A program made the position numbers and the translations under genes. The notes beneath the pieces are model-generated. The model was not told the DNA's origin, made no database searches, and saw only the letters and a program-made list of their open reading frames with translations. From Castanea sativa (lineage: Eukaryota > Streptophyta > Magnoliopsida > Fagales > Fagaceae), in assembly GCF_040712315.1 (NCBI RefSeq), contig NC_134018.1, positions 46,191,335 to 46,255,334 on the forward strand: DNA of 64,000 nucleotides, written 5' to 3'. This document shows positions 1-11,450 of this stretch, one piece after another (positions within the stretch are counted from its first letter, which is position 1; every line of letters begins with the position of its first letter).

Positions 1-2967
1 CTTGCTAATCTGTTGTCAAAAAGTGCATTTCCAGTGAACTGCCCTTTGTCATCAATGCACATCCTTGCTTTGGATGGTCTTATTGCTGTTATTCAGGGAA
101 TGGCCGAGAGGATAGGCAATGGCTTGGTTGGTTCAGAAAACTCTCCAGTGAACCTTGAAGAGTATACTCCATTTTGGATGGTGAAGTGTGACAACTACAG
201 TGATACTCGTCATTGGGTTCCATTTGTCCGCCGAAGGAAGTACATCAAGAGAAGGTTGATGATTGGAGCTGATCACTTCAATCGTGACCCCAAGAAAGGG
301 CTGGAGTTTCTCCAAGGAACACATCTCTTGCCTGACAAACTTGACCCCCAAAGTGTAGCCTGCTTTTTCAGGTATACTGCTGGGTTGGATAAGAATCTTG
401 TTGGTGATTTCCTGGGAAACCATGATGAGTTTTGTGTTCAGGTTCTTCATGAATTTGCTTGGACTTTTGATTTCCAAGACATGAATTTGGATACTGCATT
501 GCGGCTGTTTTTGGAAACCTTCCGTCTACCTGGAGAATCACAAAAAATACAAAGGGTACTTGAGGCATTCTCAGAGAGATACTATGAACAATCGCCACAG
601 ATTCTAGCTAACAAGGATGCCGCTTTGCTATTATCATATTCACTCATTATGCTCAATACAGATCAGCACAATATACAGGTGAAGAAAAAGATGACCGAAG
701 AGGATTTCATCCGGAATAATAGGCACATCAACGGAGGCAATGACCTACCTCGTGATTTTCTGTCAGAGCTGTACCACTCAATTTGCAAGAATGAGATCCG
801 CACAACCCCAGAGCAAGGTGCTGGTTTTCCAGAAATGACCCCAAGCCGGTGGATTGACCTAATGCACAAATCCAAAAAAACCGCTCCATTCATTGTATCT
901 GATTCCAGAGCCTACCTTGACCGTGATATGTTTGCTATAATGTCAGGCCCAACAATTGCCGCGATCTCTGTGGTATTTGATCATGCAGAACATGAAGAGG
1001 TTTACCAAACATGTATTGATGGATTCTTAGCTGTCGCAAAGATTTCAGCATGCCATCATCTTGAAGATGTGCTGGATGATCTGGTTGTATCTCTCTGTAA
1101 ATTCACAACCCTCATGAATCCATCATCTGCTGAGGAACCTGTGCTAGCCTTTGGTGATGATACGAAAGCAAGAAAGGCAACGGTGGCAGTTTTCACTATT
1201 GCCAATAATTACGGTGATTACATCCGCACTGGTTGGAGAAATATTTTGGATTGCATCTTAAGATTGCACAAGCTCGGTCTTCTTCCAGCTCGTGTGGCCA
1301 GTGATGCAGCTGATGAATCTGAACTCTCTACTGACACTGGGCATGGGAAGCCACTCCCGAATTCTTTATCTTCAGCTCATATGCCATCCATGGGTACTCC
1401 TAGGAGATCCTCTGGATTGATGGGCCGGTTTAGTCAGCTCTTATCTCTTGATACAGAGGAGCCAAGGTCCCAACCTACTGAACAACAACTTGCTGCGCAT
1501 CAACGCACCCTTCAAACAATTCAAAAATGCCACATTGACAGCATATTTACCGAGAGCAAGTTTCTGCAGGCTGAATCTCTATTGCAGCTTGCAAAAGCAC
1601 TCATGTTGGCTGCTGGGCGACCTCAGAAAGGGAACAGCTCTCCTGAGGATGAAGATACTGCAGTTTTCTGCCTGGAGCTGCTCATTGCTATTACCCTGAA
1701 TAACAGGGACAGGATTGTGCTTCTTTGGCAGGGTGTTTATGAGCACATAGCCAATATTGTCCAGTCAACTGTAATTGTTTGTGCCCTGGTAGAGAAGGCT
1801 GTTTTTGGAGTCCTCCGTATTTGCCAACGGCTGCTTCCCTATAAAGAGAACCTTTCTGATGAACTTTTAAAGTCACTACAACTTGTTTTGAAGCTTGATG
1901 CCCGGGTTGCCGATACATATTGTGAGCAGATTACACAGGAAGTGAGTCGCCTTGTGAAGGCAAATGCCTCTCACATCAGATCCCCATTTGGGTGGCGCAC
2001 AATTACATCTCTACTTTCTAGCACGGCTCGACACCTAGAAGCTTCTGAAGCAGGGTTTGATGCACTGTTGTTCATAATGTCTGATGGAGCTCACTTGTTG
2101 CCAGCCAATTATGTGCTCTGTGTGGATGCCTCAAGGCAGTTTGCTGAGTCTCGCGTTGGACAGGCAGAAAGGTCTGTGCGTGCATTGGATCTTATGGCGG
2201 GCTCTGTTAATTGTTTAGCAAGGTGGGCAAGTGAGGCCAAGGAAGCAATGGGGGTGGAAGAGGCTCTGAAAATGTCTCAGGATATTGGGGAGATGTGGTT
2301 GAGGCTTGTGCAGGGATTGAGGAAAGTTTGTTTGGACCAGAGAGAAGAGGTTAGGAATCATGCTCTATTGTCATTGCAAAAGTGTCTGACAGGAGTGGAT
2401 GAGATCCACCTTCCACATAGTTTGTGGTTACAGTGTTTTGAGATGGTGATCTTCACAGTGCTTGATGACTTGCTTGAAATTGCACAAGGTCAATCCCAAA
2501 AGGACTACCGAAATATGGAAGGCACCCTCATCTTTGCCATGAAACTCTTGTCAAAAGTGTTTTTACAGTTACTCCATGACCTCTCACAGTTAACTATATT
2601 CTGCAAACTATGGTTGGGTGTTCTCAGCCGAATGGAAAAATATATGAATGTGAAAGTTAGAGGGAAGAGGAGTGAGAAGCTTCATGAGCTAGTTCCCGAG
2701 CTCCTTAAGAACACTTTGCTTGTAATGAAAACAAGAGGTGTCCTTGTGCAGAGGAGTGCATTAGGTGGAGATAGCTTGTGGGAACTAACATGGCTGCATG
2801 TAAATAACATCTCTCTGTCATTGCAATCTGAGGTGTTCCCTGACCAAGATTTGGAGCCATCACAGCATAAGCATAGTCAAATAGGGGGAGGTCTAGTGTC
2901 TGATGAAACGGGGTCTAGTCCATTAAATGAAACAGTGGCCTCTGAAAGTGCTGGGATTAGAGGCTAG
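1..2967 (+). CDS. GN: ARF guanine-nucleotide exchange factor GNOM, C-terminal part (5' end outside window)
   Basis: Large GBF-type ARF-GEF that loads GTP on ARF GTPases at endomembranes; in Arabidopsis it is needed for recycling of PIN auxin carriers. The frame is open to base 1, so the first codons (Leu-Ala-Asn-Leu) belong to the gene and no start is present; 988 codons remain. The Sec7 domain occupies roughly fragment residues 78-273, with the glutamic finger in FRLPGES (Glu at nt 535-537). The SLIMLNTDQHN motif has Met at nt 649-651, exactly 38 residues after that Glu, as Arabidopsis Glu658 and Met696 are spaced; this predicts brefeldin A sensitivity, unlike GNL1. The rest is the GBF/BIG HDS region, including the family stretch around MGTPRRSSGLMGRFSQLLSL. 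No intron interrupts the fragment. By the Glu658 offset the full protein would be about 1467 residues (Arabidopsis 1451). Convergent with the minus-strand gene ending at 4502. Confidence 0.96.
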   Translation, partial: LANLLSKSAFPVNCPLSSMHILALDGLIAVIQGMAERIGNGLVGSENSPVNLEEYTPFWMVKCDNYSDTRHWVPFVRRRKYIKRRLMIGADHFNRDPKKGLEFLQGTHLLPDKLDPQSVACFFRYTAGLDKNLVGDFLGNHDEFCVQVLHEFAWTFDFQDMNLDTALRLFLETFRLPGESQKIQRVLEAFSERYYEQSPQILANKDAALLLSYSLIMLNTDQHNIQVKKKMTEEDFIRNNRHINGGNDLPRDFLSELYHSICKNEIRTTPEQGAGFPEMTPSRWIDLMHKSKKTAPFIVSDSRAYLDRDMFAIMSGPTIAAISVVFDHAEHEEVYQTCIDGFLAVAKISACHHLEDVLDDLVVSLCKFTTLMNPSSAEEPVLAFGDDTKARKATVAVFTIANNYGDYIRTGWRNILDCILRLHKLGLLPARVASDAADESELSTDTGHGKPLPNSLSSAHMPSMGTPRRSSGLMGRFSQLLSLDTEEPRSQPTEQQLAAHQRTLQTIQKCHIDSIFTESKFLQAESLLQLAKALMLAAGRPQKGNSSPEDEDTAVFCLELLIAITLNNRDRIVLLWQGVYEHIANIVQSTVIVCALVEKAVFGVLRICQRLLPYKENLSDELLKSLQLVLKLDARVADTYCEQITQEVSRLVKANASHIRSPFGWRTITSLLSSTARHLEASEAGFDALLFIMSDGAHLLPANYVLCVDASRQFAESRVGQAERSVRALDLMAGSVNCLARWASEAKEAMGVEEALKMSQDIGEMWLRLVQGLRKVCLDQREEVRNHALLSLQKCLTGVDEIHLPHSLWLQCFEMVIFTVLDDLLEIAQGQSQKDYRNMEGTLIFAMKLLSKVFLQLLHDLSQLTIFCKLWLGVLSRMEKYMNVKVRGKRSEKLHELVPELLKNTLLVMKTRGVLVQRSALGGDSLWELTWLHVNNISLSLQSEVFPDQDLEPSQHKHSQIGGGLVSDETGSSPLNETVASESAGIRG

Positions 2968-4501
2968 CATATTGTACAGTGTTTTGGCAGCCGGGACTTA
3001 TCTTGTTAATGAAATGTTAATAAGCACACATGATCATGGGCACTGAGCCATTACTTAGCAGATGGTCTTTGTTAAGAAATTTGAATTTACAGAAGCTATA
3101 GACCATATCTTAAATTTGGTTGGAACTGCTAGATGTGAATTGGCTTGGAAGGAGAGGTGCCCTGGCAGGTTGGTCAGTTTGCTGGTACTTATCTTGATTT
3201 CTTTCCAGTTGGTGTTCCTTCTCATTTTTGCCTCCAGGAGACCTTGTTACAGTGCTTTTTTTTTTTTTTTTTGCAAAAAATATGGGTTTCTCTAAGCATG
3301 GTATTATAGTTTCTAGGCTTCTAGTAGGTTGCTAATTAGGCTGAGAATTTAACCTTTTTCCTTCCCCCTTCCTTTGGTTATTTTGAAAATCTTGAGGGGA
3401 AGGAATGGATTCAATCCAGAAATGTAATAGAATGTAAGTCATCTGTTAGCTTGCTCATTAATGTACAGAACTTAAAATTGCTACTTCTCACTTATAAGTA
3501 CTATTTTACCCAGCATGATACTCTTTTAAGTGTTGTTAGGCCTAAAACTTTTCCAACTGCCATGAATGATATGAACAATTCTTCAGCATCCCAAGACTTG
3601 CAAGTTGTCAATGTTAGTGAATTAAGCATCTCGCGTTTTTATCCTGCAAATGTGGTCAGTTGATGAATCATTGTTTACCGCACCTGCAGCAGCATTACAT
3701 TTATGATGCAAGTCTTCCAAATTTAAAGTTTTTTTTTTTTTTTAATGAATTCCCAAATTCAGATTTTGAGAAAAGGAATTCTTAGATGGCCCCAGAGGCT
3801 TTAGCCTAGAGAAATAACCAAAACTATATAATTATAGACCGAATGTCGGATTTTCCAATCTGTTCTCATTTAGTCATTTTGCTTGTGGAGTTGGCACGAG
3901 TGACCGAGTACTTATTTTGCTTAGAATAAGTGTGGGAAATTCATTCAACTCAGTTTCTCCTCCATGAAAGAATTGGGTAATGCCATTAAACTACAACGTC
4001 ATTGGTAGAGTGAATGAATACATTTCTAATGCTAATCAAACCATACTTGATCTACAAATCTTGCCAACCAAGTCCAGAGCTGTCCAAGACAGATGGGTCA
4101 CGGTCAAGTTAGTACAGCATCTACTTATAAGTTGGCCCCGAACTTGGAAATGGAAAAGACCCAACCATCTGATTGGAATTGGATATGGAAGCAGACCATC
4201 TATGATGTCTAACCATTATTATATGGTACAGAATCCAGAGCACCAAAGAAGATATATAAAAATAAAAAAATAAAAATAAAAATTCTGATTTATGGTAGAT
4301 ATTCATTCAAATGTATGTCACACGTTTGCCATTAAAATAAATGAAGGGACTGGATGATGCTATTATTGACAACATATTATACAATAGCTACAATAAATCA
4401 GAAGATGTCAAACTCAACTCAAATGAAAGCTGCAGCTCTTACAGATGCAGCAAAGCCTCTCCCCTCTGTTAAAATATAATGTTTACGGGAGCAATAAAAT
4501 T
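2968..4501. other. GNOM 3' flank and spacer between convergent genes
   Basis: Holds the GNOM 3' untranslated region and downstream spacer, then the 3' flank of the minus-strand thylakoid gene. T-runs lie near 3257 and 3730. Several 60-100 codon open frames occur but show no recognisable domain and no coding character. No other gene is seen. Confidence 0.6.
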
Positions 4502-7500
4502 CTATTTGCAAAGCAGTGTGTCACGTGTTGGGTTTCCAGTTGTAGGATTCACCCTGATTCAATAATAATAAATAAATAAATAAATAAGTGGTTTAAGTAT
4601 GAACAAAGCATATTTAATATTTTAGAAGGCAAATGTATAGAATTTTATCTTACCCATCTGCAACTTTGCAAAGGTATTCTCGTTGATCATCTCTTAAGGG
4701 CACGTCTGTGAAGTCTGACCACATGCAAGGCAAATCAAACAAAAAATAAATAACTACCTCATAACAGGATTGGCCTAAGCTCATATTTTAGGCAAGCAAA
4801 CATTCCACATTCTTTCCACGGAATGTTAAAGCTCAAGCACATTTTCCATATTGGCATTACTCATTAGTACAAGAAATTTTAAGCGGGAAGGAAAAAATGG
4901 AAGATTCACTTGCTACTCTGCTTGGAATTGAATTAGGTTCAAACATGCTGTGGTGGATTGGTGAAAGCTCATTTGGCATCATATAGTCATTCCCAAACAT
5001 TCATTCATTTGCTAGCTAGACATTCGAAACAGAATGTCAACTTGGTGAGGCTTGTCAAAAAGGGTTATGATGGAGATATGCTGTGTATTGCAAAAACATG
5101 TTGGAGAGCCATGACCATTTGTTTTTTGAATGTTCATTTGCATGCAGAATTTGGTCTTAGCTATTGCATTTGGGTGGTGAGAATCAAGTTACCTTCACCT
5201 GGACTGAAGTTCTTAATAATTCCCCTTAACTAATCTGCAGAAAAGAGGGTTCAAATCCTCCCTTTTAAACTAGTTTGGGCTGCATCAATGTATCATGTTT
5301 GGATTCAGAGAAATGCTAAGTGTTTAATGGAAGAATCTTGTTCGAGGAGGCTCTAATGCAACAGATCAAAAATTATGTGAGGTTGCGTGCAGGTAGTTGC
5401 AAAGCAGTGACCAATTCACATTGTTATAGGGTCTTATGTAGTAAGTGGAACATTTCTTTCACTGTTTTGAGCGCTAGAACAGGTTAGGGTTGGTGTTCTG
5501 ACCCTGTGCTGTTGGAGTAGCAGGTTTCCCTACTGAGAATTGGTGTTTGTATTTCTAGTTTGATTTTTTTTTATCAATAATATCACTTAGTCATTAAAAA
5601 AACAAATGGGTGGAAACATCATCAAGGTGAACAATGAACTTATGAGTTTGTGGCATCCCAAGTCATCATACATAGTAGGATTATAGTACAAAGTGGCTCT
5701 TAAAAGTAGACCATGTTCAAAAGATCATGAAAAAACTTGAAAATTATTCATTTCATTAGCCTAAAGCCCCACATCAAAACTAATATATATAAAGTATATT
5801 TCATTTCCATTAAATGTCTCAACATTCACACAAGAAAAGCCTTAAGTCTTCACACTTTTGGTGAACTTGATTTACATATGCGGAGCTGACTGGCAAATAA
5901 GAACTTAAGTAACCAACCTTGTTTATATGAAAGCTTTTGTTGAGTTGCCTTGGGTTGCAAAGCACGAGCCATGTTGTTAGTATGCATATGACTTGCCACA
6001 TAATTTTGCATTGACCTTCCTATTTTTAAAAGCTAATCTCTTGCTTTTGCCCCCTTATATTAATCTAGTATTTTTAATAATCTCTGTCAAAAGATCTTAC
6101 AAATTATTTTTTCTGTAACAAAATCTAAGCAGCTTAGATAGCACTGGAAAATTAGTGCTGGCCTTCATGGGATGTATACATATCGAGCCAGCATATTTTG
6201 CTGGGAATCTAGCTAGTATATTCAGAAAGTTCAGTAAATTACTAGACAAAGAATGATTCATGACAATTAGTAGATGACATATCTGAATTATAAACAAGTT
6301 GGTTCCCTAGGTTTGATTAACTGCACATAGTGATATTCTCTTAATACTAAAAGAGAATACCTATGAGATCAACCCCCTTAAAAGTTAAAACATCAATTCT
6401 CAGAAAAATATCATTAAGCAGTGTTTCCACATACCAGCTCCTGTTATATTTGATCCCTTGAAAGATGTGTTGCCAGTAACAAGTGCACCTTCCAAGATAG
6501 CATTGCTCAAATTTACCTGCAGAAAAAGCGTATTTGCTAGGTTAATCTATTTTTTGTAAGAGGTATAGTGGAAACATTATCAGCTTTTAAGGATTTGTGT
6601 CAAGGGCTTTTTCTAAGCTTCAAACAAACTGGTTAAAGAAGGCATAATCCACTGTAAAAAAAAGTCTGCAGGCTGGCCCTGTTCCATTAACTCTACATGC
6701 ATAACAGGAATGCATACCAAATAGATTTCCTGGACTCTACAAACAATTAATACTTTCCAAGAAATTGAATCACACATAAAAAATAAAATAAAAAATCGAA
6801 TAATAATCATTACCTTTGTAACATTTGCCAATGAAAAGTCTACACCTCTGAGATCAGTGTCTGAAAGATCAGCCCCTTTGGATATAGAAAGAAAATAGTA
6901 GATAAAACATTAATTCACTATAAATTTACAATCGAATAGTTTGTTTTTAACTCTAAGACACATAGTTTATCAATGTAATTTCAACTTCCCAGCATACAAG
7001 ACGGTATCTCATGCATCAACTATACACATCTACGTGTTGTGAGATGCGGGATGCATATAGCTGCTGCATGAGATAATTTTCCCTTGCATTCGCGCTCACG
7101 CACCAAATGCTTGCCCTTTGCTAAAACCTTCTTACGCAACCTTAACATGTAACCTCCACTTATTTGGCAAACATGATCATCATCATTGCCAAAAAAGTTA
7201 TATCAGGTGAATTTTGATCATGTCAAATTATTTATATTCATATGTTACTAAACATTGGCCAAATTTGGGCTACCCAAGATAAGTAGAAGAAAACAATAAG
7301 AAAATTAAACCTGTTAAATCAGCATCAAAGAAGCTTGCACCAAGTAACTTTGCACCTTTAAAATTCGTTTGCCTCAATATAGACTGAAAAACCAATTCAA
7401 TATATTGCACATTAATTAAATAAAACAAAACCACTAACATATATGGTAAATGGCAAAGCCATTGCCATTGCCAGCAAAATATTTGTATAAAATTAAATTA

Positions 7501-8152
7501 GACCGTCTTGAAGTCTTGCTTGATCAATGTCTTCCCGCTAAAGTCCTTCCCAGTCAAATCCTGGCCTCTCGTCACCTCTTGCCCGTACGGACCACCACCC
7601 TTTAAAAAAAAATTACCACCAAATCACAAACAACATTAATGCTACCAATAACACCGCCGACACGCCCAATTTCACAACATACTGAAAGTGGTGGTGACAA
7701 TGAATAATGAACGGGTTTATAGAAAATGTGGATCACTCACAAGTGAAATTTGTTAAATAAAAGTATGCAATTATTTTATTTACACGTGGCTAAAGTGAAA
7801 TTATTTACCTACCTTGAAAGCAAGTGCCGGATCGGCAAATAACAGAGAAGCGGAAACTAGAGCGAGTAGGCTTGCCTTAGAGACCGATTCACCCAAACAC
7901 ACAATTGGGTTTCTCCGACAACCTTGTACTTCTACAACCTTCTTCACTAACTGTACCTGTCAGTCTCCACAAACCAACAAGAATTAGCTAACGTGCGCCG
8001 GTTGTATAGGTAATAAACAAATTAAGCTTAAAGAGGGTGCGTAGTGTAGTGTAGTGTACCTGAGGCGCAGGATAGCTCGAGAGAGTAGCGCAAGAATTAT
8101 GTGAGAGTGAGAGTGGGATTTTGAAGGAAACGTTGAGAATTGGAATAGCCAT
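4502..8152 (-). CDS. TL15A: Thylakoid lumenal 15 kDa pentapeptide-repeat protein (8 exons)
   Basis: Nuclear-encoded chloroplast lumen protein of unknown biochemical role, resembling Arabidopsis At2g44920. Hand-built exons on the minus strand: 8152-8060, 7956-7813, 7599-7504, 7383-7311, 6875-6814, 6516-6435, 4714-4654, 4553-4502. All junctions are GT-AG with compatible phases; together they give 663 nt, 220 aa (the Arabidopsis protein is about 224). Residues 1 to about 55 look like a stroma-targeting peptide. Residues 58-77 form a hydrophobic thylakoid-transfer segment ending in Ala-Leu-Ala, with a twin Arg at 45-46. Cleavage after 77 leaves 143 aa, about 15 kDa. The mature part starts FKGGGPYGQ and has A(D/N)LxG-type pentapeptide repeats (for example GASFFDADLTGADLS), then a C-terminal pair of Cys in YLCK and TLLCK. 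Start chosen: first Met in exon 1, followed directly by the targeting peptide. Intron 6 is 1720 bp and contains a LINE remnant. Confidence 0.93.
4930..5480 (+). mobile_element. Decayed LINE (non-LTR retrotransposon) 3' pol fragment
   Basis: Three frames together give the zf-RVT region typical of plant LINE reverse transcriptases. RLVKKGYDGDMLC (nt ~5048-5086) is followed, after a frameshift, by CKNMLESHDHLFFECSFA (nt 5089-5142), ending at a stop after RIWS (5158-5160). About 110 bp later comes the C-terminal part, LVWAASMYHVWIQRNAK (nt ~5272-5322). Frameshifts and stops show it is dead. It lies antisense inside intron 6 of the thylakoid lumen gene. The 5' boundary is uncertain; no poly(A) tail or target-site duplication was identified. 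Confidence 0.8.
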
Positions 8153-8593
8153 TGCCACCAGAAAAGAATGTGAAGTGTGTGTGTGTGTACTTTATTCAGT
8201 TTTATCTGTTAAAGTCTTAAAATATGGATAATGTGTTGTCAACAAAAAAAACAAAAAACAAAATTTGGGCCTTGAAGAATGATTGATTAGCTGGGCTTTT
8301 CAGACTAATGGGTCGGGCTTGGTGGGCCTATTTGGAATATTGTTGTGTGGGGTTGGAAAGAGACTTGGCAACTCTCAATGGGCCCACAAAGTTTGATGCT
8401 TGTTTCAATTTGAAGGTTTTTGATTTGAGCAATAATGGGGTTTTGTTTGTTCACCAGCCTAATCAAAGTGAAGACTAGACTAAGAAGAAACTTGAAAATT
8501 TCAAGCAATGACTGATTGAGTCAACCTCAAGAGAGCGACGGTGGTGATGATAGTAACATGTTTCGAAATTTTTATCGGACGTCTATGAAAATG

Positions 8594-8595
<2 letters not shown>
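8153..8595 (-). promoter_or_regulatory. Upstream region of the thylakoid lumen gene
   Basis: This stretch precedes the start codon of the minus-strand lumen gene and should hold its promoter and leader. A short TG microsatellite lies near 8175-8190. No clear TATA box or named element can be assigned with confidence. Confidence 0.4.

Positions 8596-8658
<63 letters not shown>
8596..8658. repeat. (TA)n microsatellite
   Basis: About 31 uninterrupted AT dinucleotides. Confidence 0.98.
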
Positions 8659-8661
<3 letters not shown>

Positions 8662-8929
8662 TAGACAATTATGACAATGATAATTATAAAGGTCCCTGCT
8701 TTTTTCTTTTTATTTAACTTATGGTGATGATGTTGAGAGGACCCGCCAACATGACTAGAGATCATCTCCAACATGGAATTAATGGCTTTGAGTTTAGTTT
8801 TGTATAATCTTATTTTGGTCAAATTTGGTATGACCAAACGAAATTTCTTCCTACCTATGCTTGAGTCTTACAACTCTATTTTGTGGGGATTTCGTGAGAG
8901 GGTCATAAAATAAAATAATTCACTTTTTT

Positions 8930-9195
8930 TTTTTTAAGACAGAATGTTTTTAATCCTTAAAATTTGAGATTGTTTTCATTTTGGCCCTTCATATTTCAAA
9001 ATTTTTGTTGTGACCTTACATGTTTGATTCGTTTTCATCTTTGCCCTCTATGCTTTAAAATTTTCATTTGGTCCTTCATGATTGGTTTAATTTTTTGTAT
9101 GGTGCTTTACATTTTAAAATTTTAATTTTCAGAAAGGGTTAAAATGAATATTTTGAAACGCAAAAGACCAAACATAAAAAGGAAACAAAGTAACT
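8930..9195. repeat. Fold-back repeat, copy 1
   Basis: Phrases of the type 'cattttggcccttcatatttcaaaatttt' appear several times in the first half and their complements in the second half, so the copy could fold on itself. Related copies lie at about 11060-11450 and 14335-14570. It resembles the fold-back, non-coding repeats common in plant spacers. No transposase is present. Confidence 0.65.
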
Positions 9196-9410
9196 ACATA
9201 TCAAATGTAATATTATTGGCTTTGAGTTTAGTTTTTTATGGTCATACCCCCGATGGAGTACATAGGAGGTAAACTCCTTGATTGAAGGTGTGAAACCTAG
9301 AGATCCTAGAATCAATCCACTACACTATCAGTTTATAGGGTTTTCAAGGTGTCTCTTGAGTAAGGAGTGGAATAGTTTAGTTAATTTATCTGAGACACCA
9401 CTTTCTTTTA

Positions 9411-9613
9411 TAAAAATAAGGGTCATACTAACGAATGCCCTTAGGGCATTGGTTAACAATTCATTTTAGGAAAGTTTTAATACCACTTTTATGGGAAATG
9501 AAAAAAACTGTCAAAATATTAATTGTTTTATTTCATTTTTCCATAAAAACTTTCTTTAAATGGATTATTAACCAATGTTCTTAGGACATTCGTTAGCATT
9601 TCTCTAAAAATAA
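9411..9613. mobile_element. Mutator-type MITE, copy 1
   Basis: The element is 9420-9604, with terminal inverted repeats of about 45 bp (left GGGTCATACTAACGAATG, right end the complement of GAGAAATGCTAACGAATG). It is flanked by a perfect 9-bp direct repeat TAAAAATAA at 9411-9419 and 9605-9613. A 9-bp duplication with long terminal inverted repeats is the signature of Mutator-like elements. Non-coding. A second copy is at 24161-24516. Confidence 0.85.
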
Positions 9614-11055
9614 ATAAATAAAGTTTTGTATAATCATTTTTGGGTTAAATTTGGAATGACCAAACGAAATTGTTCCTAATCAATATATATATATATATAT
9701 AAAGTAGAGACCTCATGCGAGAGAATATGAGGTTCTGCCATGTGGCGCACTCTATGAAGAAAAGTGAGATACCCTTAAGCCATATTAGAGATAAGAACAA
9801 ATTTAATAAGGGAGACTCTTTATTTCATTTGGTTCAATGTTTCAAGACTAATTTTTGTTACATTTTGTATTCAATGTTTTAAAACTACTATTTATTTCAT
9901 TTGGTTCAATATTTCAAGACCTTTCATTTCTCACACACACAAAAAACACTTTGCATTTCCATTCATCCTTTTTACTTTTACTCTTTTATATACACATGTC
10001 CATAGCCTTTCATATCATCCTATCTCAAATACACTTAGACAAAAAATGATATCATTTAGCTTCGACCTTTCAATAACACTTACATAACTCCAACGTTGCA
10101 GTATCATTTGATTGTAACTTGTATGAGTAGGCTATGACCAAGGACCCTTCAGTGACGGTAGCTTACGATTTTGATGTTGAAGTCAGACGTTGTAGATTTT
10201 GTGAAGGTTATTATTCGCTTGGAGTTTTTGAGTGTTGGAGATTTTGGTTTGGGAAAGTTATAAATGTATTTTATTTTAGAACTAAAGAAAAGGAAAAAGA
10301 AACCTTCTGATTGATTATTTATGAAGTTAGCTTTCTTAAAAAAAATTGTATTAGAATTCATAATTTGTAGGTTTCTTTGTATGTAGAATTAGTAGTAAAA
10401 ACAAAAATCGATGGTGACTTAAAAGTACTTTTCGCTTTTTTCTTAAAGGATACAAAACCCCAACTAAAGTCAATTGAATTTTGATAAATGAATGTGTTTT
10501 TAGCAAATATCTCTTTGTTTAATCACGTTCTCTTTATGTTGATACTTACAAATTATTTCCTTAATTCAATTGAGATAATTAATTGGGTGTTTATGATCAA
10601 GGTCTCCATATTTGATTGTGAGAATAGAGTGATTAAGACAGTGTTTGGTAGGTTGCTTAAATTTATGTAATTTTAGAATATAAAAGCATTTTATATTTTA
10701 ATTCTTATTTGTAAATTTCAAAATCATTTAATCAGTTTGAAAAATAAAATCTACTTTTAACGGTAAATATTATAATATATTATAATCTTACAATGTTATA
10801 CAATTTTTAAAATAAATTATAAATTATAAAAAATCAAGTTTCAAAGTATTAACAATATTGTGGAAAAATATAAATATTATACAACAAAATAAGTATTAAG
10901 TATTATATGTAGATTTTAATATACATAAAAATGATTTCAAATGAAATTGTAAAGTTGTCCGCGCATCACGCGGGATATCATCCGCTTATGCTTTATAGTT
11001 GATTCTTACATGTGTTTTGTGTGGTTTCATAAAATAAAATAATTAACTCAATTTA
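9614..11055. other. AT-rich spacer
   Basis: No gene recognised. A perfect stem CCGCGC/ACGCGG-type hairpin at about 10960-10974 resembles a Helitron 3' end (see findings). Short open frames here lack any family resemblance. Confidence 0.5.
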
Positions 11056-11059
11056 TTTT

Positions 11060-11450
11060 CCCTTAAGTACATTTTTGGACAATAAAGTTTGTTTTCATTT
11101 TGGCCCTTTATATTGTAAAATTGAATGTTTGATTCATTTTCATATTGGCCCTTTATATTTTAAAATTTCATATTTGATTCATTTTTATATTAGCCTTATA
11201 TGTTTCAAGATTTTCACTTTGCTCCATATTTGATTTAATTTTTTGTTTGAGCATTTAAACTTTGAAATCTTAATTTTCATGAAAGACTAAAATATAAATT
11301 AAAAAAAATGTAAAGGGCCAAATTAAAAATTGAAACAAAGCGAAAAGAAATTTTTTAGAACATAAAAAGCCAAACAAAAAATTGAATCAAACATAAAAGG
11401 TCAAAATAAAAATTTTGAAATATAAAATGCCAAAAGTGATAACCATCCCA
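11060..11450. repeat. Fold-back repeat, copy 2
   Basis: The longest and most symmetric copy of the family also seen at 8930 and 14335. The left half carries 'ggccctttatatt' phrases and 'tttgattca'; the right half carries 'gaatcaaac' and 'aaggtcaaaat' complements, giving an imperfect inverted repeat over nearly 390 bp. Non-coding. Confidence 0.65.

Noticed and set aside
13..15. TTG at 13 as start of the GNOM frame
   Set aside because: The frame is open to base 1 and family similarity continues into the first four codons; the real start is outside the window.
133..477. Minus-strand frames inside the GNOM gene
   Set aside because: No family resemblance and full overlap with a conserved coding sequence.
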